Shown here: positions 19,436 to 27,628 of the stretch, one piece after another
Layout: each line of letters starts with the position of its first letter
Numbering within the stretch: position 1 is the first letter of the stretch
NCBI RefSeq assembly: GCF_000455285.1
Contig: NZ_HG005285.1
Location: forward strand, 230,287-294,286
Length of the DNA stretch: 64,000 nt
Direction of reading: 5' to 3'
Source of the DNA: Candidatus Stoquefichus massiliensis AP9
GTDB lineage: Bacteria > Bacillota_I > Bacilli_A > Erysipelotrichales > Coprobacillaceae
Position numbers and translations under genes: made by a program
Notes under the pieces: model-generated
Seen by the model: the letters and a program-made list of their open reading frames with translations, nothing else
Databases searched by the model: none
Told to the model about the DNA's origin: nothing

Positions 19436-19751
19436 TTATTCTTTATGATAACTCTTTTTGATATTAGAAATTTTCACATCAGTCATTTCTCTGATTTTTT
19501 CTAGAAGCAAAATATCATCACATTCATCATTAATAAAACATAGAAGTTCATTTATTTTATCATTATATATTTTTTCAGCCTGATTGCTACTCCATTTATC
19601 AATTAATATTAATAAATATTTAGTTATTAACAATGATCCTAAAATAGAAATAAATATAGATATGACAATAAATACTATATTGTATTCTTTAAAAAGAAAT
19701 GCATAATAAAAATAGAAATATAAATATCAAAACATTTAAAATCTTTTTCAT
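19436..19751 (-). pseudogene. Small membrane protein gene with a one-base frameshift near its start
   Basis: The frame opens at 19751 with MKKILNVLIFIFLFLLCISF and stops, while the next frame continues without a gap as FKEYNIVFIVISIFISILG and runs on through LLITKYLLILIDKWSSNQAE to a charged end, stopping at 19436. Removing one T from a TTTTT run near 19690 joins them into a protein of about 104 residues with two membrane helices and a polar C-terminal half. AAGGA precedes the first ATG. No family is recognised. Decay and sequencing error are both possible. Confidence 0.6.
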
Positions 19752-19832
19752 AATAATATCAATCCTTACCCAATATGACTATAATAACTCTCCAATCTTA
19801 CAATTTAACTTCTTTTTATGCTTTGAATATAA

Positions 19833-20228
19833 TCATTCAACAAATGCCTTTTCTATCTTTATTCTATATTCAAAATCATATCTTATTTCATTAATTTTAT
19901 GATGCTTAAATGAAATAACTCCATTACACATGTTTTGAAAAGTATCTTCATATTCATAGTAACCTTCCCTTATAATCTGTAATTCAAAAATATTATCAGA
20001 AACATCTTCTTCAAATATTTTCTTTAACATAAAATCAACATAATCAATAATTCTTTTTAAATTTTCATTATCATTATTTTTTTGAAACCAATATCCCATT
20101 ATCATTAATAAATCAAAATTTTCATAAAACACTCTTTTTTCAATATCTCAAGTATTACGAAACTTCTTTTGATATAAATAGCTTTCATTATTATGTTGAT
20201 TTATTATTTCATCTAATTTATATAGCAT
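19833..20228 (-). pseudogene. Short soluble protein gene interrupted by an in-frame TGA
   Basis: A frame begins at 20228 with MLYKLDEIINQHNNESYLY and meets TGA at 20148-20150 after 26 codons; the same frame then continues without interruption through DIEKRVFYENFDLLMIMGYW to the stop at 19833. Read through, it is a polar protein of about 131 residues rich in Glu, Asp and Lys. Alternatively translation begins at a GTG (20132), giving 99 residues. No family is recognised; the absence of membrane segments sets it apart from its neighbours. Confidence 0.5.
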
Positions 20229-20373
20229 ACATCTTTTCTTAAAATTTTAAATTTTCTTAATTCATTATGCATAAATCAAAGCCTCCTCATTCACATAATT
20301 CAAAATTCCTTGATAATTCTGAAAAGACAACATTTTTCTACTTAAAAAGAACTATTTTAATCTAGCTTATTGA

Positions 20374-21108
20374 TTACTCAGTTTTCATATGATATCTCAG
20401 TAATATTTGATAACATCTTATACAATAAGGGAAGAAAAATACTACTGTCATCAATATAATAGGAAGACCTTGTAATATAGTATCAGCAAAATTAATATAA
20501 GTTAGCATTCCAATCAATGAAAGAAATGTTTCAACGAAAAACATAAATAATGTCATATTCATAACCCTGTATTTAAAATAACTGATTAATATATAAACCA
20601 TATTTATTATGATCAATAAACCAATAAATACAGAATTCATTCCAATAAAACTAAGCAAACTTCTTATGACCAAAGGAATAAACATCATTAAAATAAAACT
20701 TATCATATTTGCAATAACAACTCCAATATATACATCACTTTGTTTTCTATATTCCCAATTCATTATTAATCTTTTGATATATTCTTCAACCTCTAACTTT
20801 GAATATTCTTGAATTCTTTCATATGGAGTTTCAACCCGTTCTTTTAAACATATAAAGTTTAATATACACATACCAATCAAACATATGCATAATATGTAAA
20901 TTATGACTTCTTTTGAAATATCAAATAAATTTAATGAATAACACAATATATAGACATGAGTAATTATAATGAGTAAAAAATACTGACAAATTTTTAATAT
21001 AACCCTGATATACCTATTCATAAATATATCAGTCAATAAAATTATGTTGATTATAAGATGTATCCAAATTGTCCAAGACCATAAAGTCATCCATGTATCT
21101 AAATTCAT
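20374..21108 (-). CDS. Polytopic membrane protein of unknown function (244 aa)
   Basis: A 244-residue protein with about seven hydrophobic segments: three in residues 1-95, then a cytoplasmic stretch with RVETPYERIQEYSKLEVEE, and four more in residues 128-235. It ends in a basic YQILLRYHMKTE tail. No conserved motif or family is recognised and the ribosome site is weak. It resembles bacteriocin-immunity or ABC-2-type accessory membrane proteins only in general shape, so no function is assigned. Confidence 0.65.
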   Translation of the reverse strand: MNLDTWMTLWSWTIWIHLIINIILLTDIFMNRYIRVILKICQYFLLIIITHVYILCYSLNLFDISKEVIIYILCICLIGMCILNFICLKERVETPYERIQEYSKLEVEEYIKRLIMNWEYRKQSDVYIGVVIANMISFILMMFIPLVIRSLLSFIGMNSVFIGLLIIINMVYILISYFKYRVMNMTLFMFFVETFLSLIGMLTYINFADTILQGLPIILMTVVFFFPYCIRCYQILLRYHMKTE

Positions 21109-21276
21109 GAAGTTCTTGTTTTATTTATTATAATATAAAAGATACTGTTAAGTAAAAATATGACTTGTAAGTAATTGATTTTTTTCATAGTTCCTCCCAT
21201 CACATAAATAAACAAAGACTTCTATTATTTAGATTCCAAATCACCACTTTAATAATATAATAACAAAATATTTATT

Positions 21277-21834
21277 TTAACTTTGCATTTTCAATTCTAT
21301 ACTTCCACCTTTCCCAACCTCTTCTGTCTTTAACTCTAGAAATTCTTTATCTTCAATAAAAATATACATATCAGATTTTCTTAAAAACAAAGCATGAAAA
21401 TTGATACATCCTTCTTCATATTGAAAAAAACAAAATGCTTTTTTCTCCATTTTATCAGAATTTCTCAATAAAATATCTAGGGTGTTTAAAAATTTATCTA
21501 TATCTGTTTTCTTAACTTCAGAAATACCCATAACTATCAATGGAATAAAGTGACTAGATATTTTTAAATAAATCTCTTTTCTGCATAAATCTTTTTTATA
21601 ATCAACTTTGATAAAATAAATTAACATTCCCTGTACAAATAGTAAAATGATTAGTACGCCTAAATCCAAAACCTCATTTTCTTTAAAATACATGATTGTT
21701 TTCCATAAAATAATACCTTCTACAAAACAGAAATAGATTTTAAGTGCTGTAAAATGAATGACTTTAATGAATGTGTACATAAACAAAAAAGACAACATAA
21801 CAATTGCACCCACAATAAACTCATTTTCCATCAT
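21277..21834 (-). CDS. Membrane protein of unknown function (185 aa), paralogue of the upstream 180-aa gene
   Basis: A 185-residue protein: three membrane helices in about residues 5-95, then a soluble domain with KISSHFIPLIVMGISEVKKT and DKFLNTLDILLR. The helices and this soluble stretch align with the neighbour at 22005-22547, so the two arose by duplication. AAAGGATGAT precedes the ATG. Family not recognised. Two-paralogue membrane proteins beside a peptide-export locus could be immunity or receptor-like proteins, but nothing in the sequence proves it. Confidence 0.7.
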   Translation of the reverse strand: MMENEFIVGAIVMLSFLFMYTFIKVIHFTALKIYFCFVEGIILWKTIMYFKENEVLDLGVLIILLFVQGMLIYFIKVDYKKDLCRKEIYLKISSHFIPLIVMGISEVKKTDIDKFLNTLDILLRNSDKMEKKAFCFFQYEEGCINFHALFLRKSDMYIFIEDKEFLELKTEEVGKGGSIELKMQS

Positions 21835-22004
21835 AGCAAATCATCCTTTCTTTCTAATCAATATAACAAATATAGAACAAAATGCACCAGCCCAAAACGA
21901 ACTAATCGTCCAAATTTATTATCATTTCTATAATTCTATATACATTAATAAATAACTTAATAATAAAGTAGATATTCAAATTGCATTAACATTTAATAGA
22001 ATAA

Positions 22005-22547
22005 TTAATCTGACAACCTTTTTTTTATGTTTTCAATTTTTAAATTCTCAGATTGAGAAATTTGACTAGCTATATCATCAAAAACGAAATTCTTCTTAAA
22101 AAGAATAATAGATATTTGTAATTCATCATTTTCCATTACTATATATCCAAAATTAGGTGTTCTTGTAGAAAGAACATGATTCAAAAAATTATTTAATTCA
22201 TTATAAAATATATCTAATTTTTCATTCTGAATCTCTTGCAATCCACACAAGAAAATCGGATTCAAATGACTTCTTGATATCATCTTATAAAGACAAGCAA
22301 CTCTTTGATCTTCTTTATATAGGTCTCTGATAAATGCTATCAAAAAAAATTCATAAAATAATAATAACACAATAAACATAACATCAATTTCTTCAGCGAG
22401 AACACATGATACTATTTCATAAATAAGTATCATTTGAGTAATAAAAATATAAAATTTTGTGAACCAAATATTTATATTTCTTATTAGAAAATATATAATA
22501 AAAAAAATTGTTATAATTAAGGCACCACTTATAAACGACTCTATCAT
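22005..22547 (-). CDS. Membrane protein of unknown function (180 aa), paralogue of the downstream 185-aa gene
   Basis: A 180-residue protein with three membrane helices (about residues 5-90) and a C-terminal soluble domain containing MISRSHLNPIFLCGLQEIQ and DIFYNELNNFL, matching the paralogue's ISSHFIPLIVMGISEV and DKFLNTLDILLR. The ribosome site is weak. It begins about 60 bp after the terminator that closes the peptide-export operon, so it probably has its own promoter. Family not recognised. Confidence 0.7.
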   Translation of the reverse strand: MIESFISGALIITIFFIIYFLIRNINIWFTKFYIFITQMILIYEIVSCVLAEEIDVMFIVLLLFYEFFLIAFIRDLYKEDQRVACLYKMISRSHLNPIFLCGLQEIQNEKLDIFYNELNNFLNHVLSTRTPNFGYIVMENDELQISIILFKKNFVFDDIASQISQSENLKIENIKKRLSD

Positions 22548-22609
22548 ATTTTATTTCTTAGCATAATACTTATATATTACACTTCTCCTCTCTTATAATA
22601 ATAAAGTTG

Positions 22610-22647
22610 AGTCAAACAATATTATTCCAACATAATATTGTTTGACT
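22610..22647 (-). terminator. Perfect 16-bp hairpin closing the peptide-export operon
   Basis: AGTCAAACAATATTAT (22610-22625) is the exact reverse complement of 22632-22647, with a 6-base loop. The minus-strand side is followed by CAACTTTATTATTA, without a clean T-run, so termination is likely but not certain. Confidence 0.65.
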
Positions 22648-22655
22648 ACTTGGTT

Positions 22656-22781
22656 TTAAAATCTTAAAGTTATAGATGAATTTGTTGCATATACAACTCC
22701 TATGGCCAAACTACTAGCCAATACGACACCTGCAAATGCACTTGATAGAGTTATTGCCCAAAAGTTTTCTCTACATAAATC
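22656..22781 (-). pseudogene. Remnant or startless frame of 41 codons with one membrane helix
   Basis: Minus-strand frame without a start codon, reading from a TGA through CRENFWAITLSSAFAGVVLA and a second hydrophobic stretch to NSSITLRF and a stop. It lies between the 65-aa gene and the hairpin that ends the operon. It looks like the C-terminal part of a small membrane peptide whose 5' end has been lost or shifted out of frame; its end slightly recalls the C-terminal part of the precursor at 23039-23410, but this is too short to judge. Confidence 0.35.
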
Positions 22782-22840
22782 TCATTTATATAGCACATCA
22801 AAATTGTAGATATTAAATTGATCGATACTACTAACCAAAT

Positions 22841-23038
22841 TTACTTGTGACTATTATCCGATGATTTATTTAAAATATTAAACAACATAATTTCAACAAA
22901 GAGAGAGATAATATTAAACATATTTAGATAAATACCATATGTAGATCCAGGAATACCATTAATGAATGATATAACGTTCACTACTAAAACAATACAAATA
23001 ATTGTAAGAAAAAAAATTAAAAGTTTTATATTTTTCAT
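22841..23038 (-). CDS. Two-helix membrane protein after the precursor (65 aa), possible immunity protein
   Basis: A 65-residue protein with helices at about residues 5-27 and 38-57 separated by INGIPGSTYGIYLN, and a hydrophilic NKSSDNSHK tail. Its ATG follows the precursor's stop codon with no gap, so it is almost certainly co-translated with it. Small membrane proteins directly after a double-glycine precursor are often bacteriocin immunity proteins; that role here is inferred from position only. Confidence 0.6.
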   Translation of the reverse strand: MKNIKLLIFFLTIICIVLVVNVISFINGIPGSTYGIYLNMFNIISLFVEIMLFNILNKSSDNSHK

Positions 23039-23410
23039 CTAAAATTGTATTCTTCCATTCGTTCCTGTTCTATCATATCTATCCAATGCATATGCAATAG
23101 CACCTCCAGCACTAAAATTAAGTAATGTCATCGCAAAATTTGCTATAGAAGAAGCCATTCCAATATAAATTCCAACTCTAGTTATTGCTCTAGTAATATA
23201 CTGTTTCATCGTTTTCTTCCCAAAGAAGTTCACTAAAGTTCTATATCCCATCCATAAACTAAAACCACATGTTATTGCACCGATTGCCACATCAATAAAT
23301 CGAGCAGTTGTCTTTCTACTCCAATCTATACTATAGCCTCCATCTAAATACATCATCTCCTCTTCTTCAATTTCTACATAGTTTCTTGGTAAATTCATTG
23401 TCATTTCCAT
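23039..23410 (-). CDS. Peptide precursor with a double-glycine leader
   Basis: A 123-residue precursor. Residues 1-25 form a leader rich in acidic residues that ends EEEEMMYLDGG, matching the double-glycine type cut by C39 peptidases after Gly25. The mature part of about 98 residues begins YSIDWSRKTT and has hydrophobic helices at about 40-57, 74-94 and 97-110 around a basic loop (FFGKKTMKQY), and ends NGRIQF. This is larger than usual class II bacteriocins. The start follows GGAGGAAAAAGTT. It lies after the HlyD-like gene and before a tiny membrane protein, in the operon of the C39 exporter. It could be a bacteriocin, a signal or a surface-acting peptide. Confidence 0.78.
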   Translation of the reverse strand: MEMTMNLPRNYVEIEEEEMMYLDGGYSIDWSRKTTARFIDVAIGAITCGFSLWMGYRTLVNFFGKKTMKQYITRAITRVGIYIGMASSIANFAMTLLNFSAGGAIAYALDRYDRTGTNGRIQF

Positions 23411-23442
23411 AACTTTTTCCTCCTTCTTTTTACCAAATTTAT

Positions 23443-23473
23443 ATAAAATAGAGTTATGTATACTCTACTTTAT
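23443..23473 (-). other. Hairpin between the HlyD gene and the precursor gene
   Basis: ATAAAATAGAGT (23443-23454) pairs with ACTCTACTTTAT (23462-23473) with one mismatch and a 7-base loop, ending 33 bases before the precursor start. No T-run follows, so it is more likely an RNA-processing or stabilising element that raises precursor expression over exporter expression than a terminator. Confidence 0.5.
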
Positions 23474-23479
23474 ACCATA

Positions 23480-24742
23480 TTAATTCCTAAAACTCAATAA
23501 TTCTAATAGCCAATCTAGATATGTTTCTTTCTCATAAACAATCCTTGCAACAACTGGCATTGATTTTATAACATCTATCTTAGCTCCATCTGTTGAATGG
23601 AGTTGCTTATTGTCTAAGGAAACAAGACACTTATATAACACAATATTTCCTTGTTCTGTTTCTTGTGTTAGTGTTCCTGAATCTATGGAAACAAGTTTTC
23701 CATTCAATGTTCCATACTTTTGTATATTGACTCCATTAATCGCAACCTTCACATCATTGTTAAGTTGTACCTTAGAGATATCAGTTGCCTTTATGTATGC
23801 TTCTACAATCATTTGATCATCCTTATTGGTACTGATTTCAGCAACTGTCTGTCCTTTTTGAATAGTAACCCCTTCTTTAATTGTTGAAAGATAATGGACA
23901 TAACCATTCTGAGATGCTTCTACTGTTGTAAGTGCATCTTGTGACTGATATGCTTTTAACTGTCCTTCTAGTTCAACTAAAGTTGATTGTAAGGTTGTAC
24001 GGGTATTCCCTGCTTCACTAATTAACTGAATCTTTGTTTGTTCAGCTTGTGAAGAACTTGTTTGATTTAACTGATTGATTTCTTCTTGTAAAGATTCTAA
24101 TTCAGATTGTTTTGTTTCTAAGGAAGAATTGAGTTCTTCTTTTTTGATTTTATCTTCTTCTGTATCTTTAAGTTTAGAAATCTGATCTTTTAAAGATTGG
24201 ATTTCTTGTTCTTTCTTTGTTTTCTTTTCTTCTTTTTGTTTGAGTGAGTTTTGGTTATTTTCTTTTGTTTGATTTTCATCATCTAATGATGATAAATAAT
24301 ATCTGACTTTTTCATAATATTCTTGTTCTATGCCTGAATTATACATTTTGTTCTTCTGTTTATTTAATGAATCAATATATTTATTAATTGCAGTAATTTT
24401 ATCTTTTATATTGGATATTTGTCTCTGCAAGGCACTATATTGGATGCCTTCACTACCCGTAGAAATTTCAAATAAAACATCTCCTTTTTTAACGAAAGTT
24501 CCTTCTTTTATTTTCAAATTTGTAAGAACGCCATCAGATAAAGAACTGATATAAATATTATCTGATGTTGTGATTGTTCCACTCGCTTCAACAATATAAG
24601 ATTTACTCATCCAGGAACTCATCCAAATTGCAAATATAATCATGAAAAGAATAAACACAATAAAGATGGTCAGAAACATAGGTGGCTGTTTATCAAAGAA
24701 AATACGTGAATCATTGAGTTCTGATTTTTGATAAAGTTTCAT
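23480..24742 (-). CDS. HlyD/LcnD-like membrane fusion protein of the peptide exporter
   Basis: A 420-residue accessory protein. One N-terminal membrane helix (about residues 25-46) is followed by a half-lipoyl segment (GVLTNLKIKEGTFVKKGDVL), a long coiled coil from about 130 to 245 rich in Lys, Glu and Gln (EKKTKKEQEIQSLKDQISKL), the second lipoyl half (ASQNGYVHYLSTIKEGVTIQ) and a beta-barrel end. This is the layout of bacteriocin-secretion adaptors, which bridge the ABC exporter to the cell wall. The start overlaps the preceding gene by 4 bases, so they are coupled. Confidence 0.87.
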   Translation of the reverse strand: MKLYQKSELNDSRIFFDKQPPMFLTIFIVFILFMIIFAIWMSSWMSKSYIVEASGTITTSDNIYISSLSDGVLTNLKIKEGTFVKKGDVLFEISTGSEGIQYSALQRQISNIKDKITAINKYIDSLNKQKNKMYNSGIEQEYYEKVRYYLSSLDDENQTKENNQNSLKQKEEKKTKKEQEIQSLKDQISKLKDTEEDKIKKEELNSSLETKQSELESLQEEINQLNQTSSSQAEQTKIQLISEAGNTRTTLQSTLVELEGQLKAYQSQDALTTVEASQNGYVHYLSTIKEGVTIQKGQTVAEISTNKDDQMIVEAYIKATDISKVQLNNDVKVAINGVNIQKYGTLNGKLVSIDSGTLTQETEQGNIVLYKCLVSLDNKQLHSTDGAKIDVIKSMPVVARIVYEKETYLDWLLELLSFRN

Positions 24743-25206
24743 AACTGCATCACCGGTCTAAAGAAATCTGTAATGACATATTCTTCACTATCGTGAATAC
24801 AGACAGTATAGCTTTCACCAGTGCTTTCTAAATCATTTTCATAAAAATATAGATCTAATTTTGAATTAGCAAAATTGATTTCTAATGGATCACCCTCATA
24901 ATGAATATAAACACAATGAGGGCATTCTAATTTATCAATAATTTGAAATTCATTTTTATATTGTTTATAATCATGAGCCTGAATAAGTAAGTCATAATCT
25001 GTTGTGATATTGCCATCTTCTAAAATATTTGTTCCACAAGATTTGATAACCAATGGACCAAAGACTTGAACTTTAAGTATATCTAGTTTATTTGCGAACT
25101 TATTAATTTGCTGATCTATATCTTCAAAAGAAATTCCCCTTAATTCTTTTTTGAGAACATTTTTTAAAACTAATTTTTTATTTTCTAATACTTCTAACTT
25201 AGCCAT
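24739..25206 (-). CDS. Uncharacterised 155-aa protein inside the peptide-export operon
   Basis: A soluble protein of 155 residues placed between exporter and adaptor genes. It starts MAKLEVLENKKLVLKNVLKK, contains VFGPLVIKSCGTN, CPHCVYIHYEGDPLEINFAN and ends VITDFFRPVMQL. The layout of a short helical start followed by strands that end in DFF-P recalls DUF5085 or effector-binding (GyrI-like) proteins, but I am not certain of the family. The start overlaps the exporter's stop by 8 bases, so it is translated with it. Possible roles are chaperone, peptide binder or immunity; none is shown. Confidence 0.6.
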   Translation of the reverse strand: MAKLEVLENKKLVLKNVLKKELRGISFEDIDQQINKFANKLDILKVQVFGPLVIKSCGTNILEDGNITTDYDLLIQAHDYKQYKNEFQIIDKLECPHCVYIHYEGDPLEINFANSKLDLYFYENDLESTGESYTVCIHDSEEYVITDFFRPVMQL

Positions 25207-27409
25207 AATTGATTTCCTCCTCATCTACTACTGTTTTATTGACTTTTTGCATTGTCATGTTTTGTAAAGAAATCATCTTTGCATACTGACCATTCATTGC
25301 CATCAGTTCATCATGAGTTCCTTGTTCAATGATTTTCCCATTTTCAATAAAACAAATAAGATCACAGTTGATGATTGTTAATAAACGATGAGCAATAATA
25401 ATTGTTGTTGTATTTCTAATCTTTTTAAACAATAAATCATGTATCTTTCTTTCACTAAATGAATCAAGATTGCTTGTTGCTTCATCAAAGATAAAGATTT
25501 GAGATTTAGAAAGAATAGCTCTAGCAATGGCTAATCTTTGTTTTTCACCACCAGATAAATTACTACCACCCTCTTCAATAAACGCTCCATAACGATTAGG
25601 TAATCTTTCTATGAAAGAACTCGCTCCTGCCATCTGACATGCTGTCATGATTTCTTCATATTTTGCTTCTGGATTTCCAATTTTTAAGTTATCTATGATT
25701 GTCCCTGTAAAGAGTTCTATATTTTGTGGAATATAAGCAATATTTTTTCTTAAATAAGTTTCATCTATATCATGAACATTATAACCATTGATTGTAATCT
25801 TTCCTTCATTAACATTCATAAATCTTAATAGAAGTTTTGCAATAGTACTTTTCCCAGCACCACTTTCTCCAACTAATGCGACTCTTTTTCCACTTGGAAT
25901 TGTAAGATGAAAGTCCTTAATAACTGGTGGTCTTGATCCATAAGCAAAACATACATTTTCAAAACATATATCACCTGATAAATCAATATCCTTGATTAAA
26001 TCTTCCTGATGTTCATCTTCCCTATCTAATGACATGAGTTCATTGAGTCTTGTCATTGCTATATCTGCTTCCTGAAATGTCAATTGTAAAGAGACTAAAC
26101 TTTGAATAGGTTCAGTAAAATATTGACTTAATGTCTGAAATACCAATAAATCCCCAATACTCATTTTCCCATCTATAATAAACATTGCTCCAATTGCCAT
26201 AAATACTAATCCACCTAATGAATCAATAAAATTGGAAATAACACCTTGTACATTTTGTAATGTTCCTTCTTTATATCCTAATTTTAATAATGAAACAAAA
26301 CGATTTTCTAATTTATAAATCTGTTGTATTTCATCATTTTGTGATTTGACTGTTTCAATATTTTGCATTGATTCAATCAAATGACTATTCATCATAGCAT
26401 TTGATTCCATTTGTTCATAATTTAATTTCTTATAGGGTTTCTTAAAAACATAAATAAGAATGATATCAACAATAACCATTACAATTAATATAAGAAACAA
26501 GCTTGCATTGAGACTAAATAATATAATGGCTGCAATTACTGACAAAACAATATCTAACACTAATGAAACAGATACAGTTGTAAAAATATCTTTAATAGTC
26601 AATGCATCTTGAAATCTTGTAATAATATCTCCTACTCTTCTAGACGCAAAAAACACATAAGGTAAATGGATAATATGGTTGTAATATCCCATCAATAATG
26701 GGATATCAACCTTTCTTGAGAGAAATAAGATAATCTGTTGTTTAAAAGCTGATAATAAGTTTTGAAATAATATAACAATTCCATAAGCTAGTAAAAATAT
26801 ATAAAGTTTATTTTTAAGTTGATAGGGAATAATTTCATCCATTAAAACCTTAGAAAAAGTACTTGATAATATGCCTATAATACTTAATACAAAGCTGGCA
26901 AGAATAATTGTCAATAGTAATTTCTTTTGTGGTAATATCAAAGCACAAAATAAATCCCACATTCCTTTATCTTTATATTTCATACGTTCAAACTCAGATG
27001 TTGGAATCATCATAATCAGAACACCTGTGTATAATTCTTGAAACTCATTTCTTTTCAATTTCAAATTTCCTTTTGCAGGATCAGAAATATAAAAAGTTTC
27101 ATTCTTTACTTTTTGAATCACAACAAAATGATCCAGTCCTTCTTTTGTATGTATTTGTGCAATAGTTGGATATGTCATATCATCTGTTATACCTTTTATC
27201 TCTACACGTACTGCTTTCACCTGGAATTTCATTTTTTCTAACCCATCAACAATTCCCTTCACACTTGTTCCATAAAGATCTGTTCCAATAATTTCTCTTA
27301 TTTTCATTAAAGACATTTCTTGTCTGTAAACAAGCATGACTGTTGATAATGCAGCAGCTGCACAATCTGACGCATCATGCTGCATAGTACATGGATATTT
27401 TCTAAACAT
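25199..27409 (-). CDS. Peptidase-containing ABC exporter (C39 peptidase, PCAT type)
   Basis: A 736-residue exporter that removes double-glycine leaders and pumps the mature peptide out. The N-terminal C39 peptidase has QHDASDCAAAALSTVM (catalytic Cys15 or thereabouts), HFVVIQKV (His) and DPAKGNLKLKR (Asp). Six membrane helices follow between about 155 and 440, then the ATPase: Walker A GESGAGKSTIAKLL, signature SGGEKQRLAIARAIL, and Walker B FIFDEATSNLD. The length and order match bacteriocin or ComA-type PCATs. First large gene of the operon; promoter region with phased direct repeats and a 15-codon frame upstream. A GGGGAG site precedes its ATG. Confidence 0.95.
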   Translation of the reverse strand: MFRKYPCTMQHDASDCAAAALSTVMLVYRQEMSLMKIREIIGTDLYGTSVKGIVDGLEKMKFQVKAVRVEIKGITDDMTYPTIAQIHTKEGLDHFVVIQKVKNETFYISDPAKGNLKLKRNEFQELYTGVLIMMIPTSEFERMKYKDKGMWDLFCALILPQKKLLLTIILASFVLSIIGILSSTFSKVLMDEIIPYQLKNKLYIFLLAYGIVILFQNLLSAFKQQIILFLSRKVDIPLLMGYYNHIIHLPYVFFASRRVGDIITRFQDALTIKDIFTTVSVSLVLDIVLSVIAAIILFSLNASLFLILIVMVIVDIILIYVFKKPYKKLNYEQMESNAMMNSHLIESMQNIETVKSQNDEIQQIYKLENRFVSLLKLGYKEGTLQNVQGVISNFIDSLGGLVFMAIGAMFIIDGKMSIGDLLVFQTLSQYFTEPIQSLVSLQLTFQEADIAMTRLNELMSLDREDEHQEDLIKDIDLSGDICFENVCFAYGSRPPVIKDFHLTIPSGKRVALVGESGAGKSTIAKLLLRFMNVNEGKITINGYNVHDIDETYLRKNIAYIPQNIELFTGTIIDNLKIGNPEAKYEEIMTACQMAGASSFIERLPNRYGAFIEEGGSNLSGGEKQRLAIARAILSKSQIFIFDEATSNLDSFSERKIHDLLFKKIRNTTTIIIAHRLLTIINCDLICFIENGKIIEQGTHDELMAMNGQYAKMISLQNMTMQKVNKTVVDEEEINYG

Positions 27410-27430
27410 ATATCTTTTCTCCCCTCATTT

Positions 27431-27478
27431 TCATCCTTTTAATAGTTTCATAATAAGAACCCATAATCTATAATACAT
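27431..27478 (-). CDS. Tiny ORF of 15 codons with a perfect ribosome site
   Basis: ATG at 27478 follows AAGGAGG (27486-27492) with 7 bases between, and the frame MYYRLWVLIMKLLKG stops at 27431, 21 bases before the exporter start. It is hydrophobic with cationic ends, amphipathic in a helix. It is the first frame after the regulatory repeats of an operon controlled by a GHKL/LytTR pair, so it might be an unmodified inducing peptide, or a leader that sets exporter translation. It has no leader of the double-glycine type. Real translation is not shown. Confidence 0.5.
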   Translation of the reverse strand: MYYRLWVLIMKLLKG

Positions 27479-27532
27479 ATTGATCCCTCCTTGAAAATAA
27501 ACTTAATTTATATGAGAGATTTTTTGAATATA

Positions 27533-27564
27533 TTTGTTCCGAAGGGTACTGTTTTTGTTCCGAA
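27533..27564 (-). promoter_or_regulatory. Phased direct repeats, probable LytTR regulator binding site
   Basis: TTCGGAACAAA occurs twice on the minus strand (27564-27554 and 27543-27533), with identical bases and a start-to-start distance of exactly 21 bp, two helical turns. LytTR regulators such as AgrA, ComE and PlnC bind pairs of 9-bp repeats with this spacing upstream of bacteriocin and signalling operons. The site lies about 130 bp before the exporter gene, with a candidate -10 (TATAAAT) downstream. Confidence 0.72.
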
Positions 27565-27568
27565 TGAC

Positions 27569-27600
27569 AAAAAAAGAGAAAATTTATTATAAATTTTCTC
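27569..27600 (-). terminator. Terminator of the two-component system
   Basis: GAGAAAATTTA-N3-TAAATTTTCTC followed by seven T on the minus strand, 28 bases after the kinase stop and directly before the direct repeats, separating the two transcripts. Confidence 0.88.
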
Positions 27601-27628
27601 CACTACTTCATTCAATCATCATATATTA

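Noticed and set aside
22656-22781. A second double-glycine precursor
   Set aside because: No leader sequence or start codon is present in the frame; kept only as a remnant.
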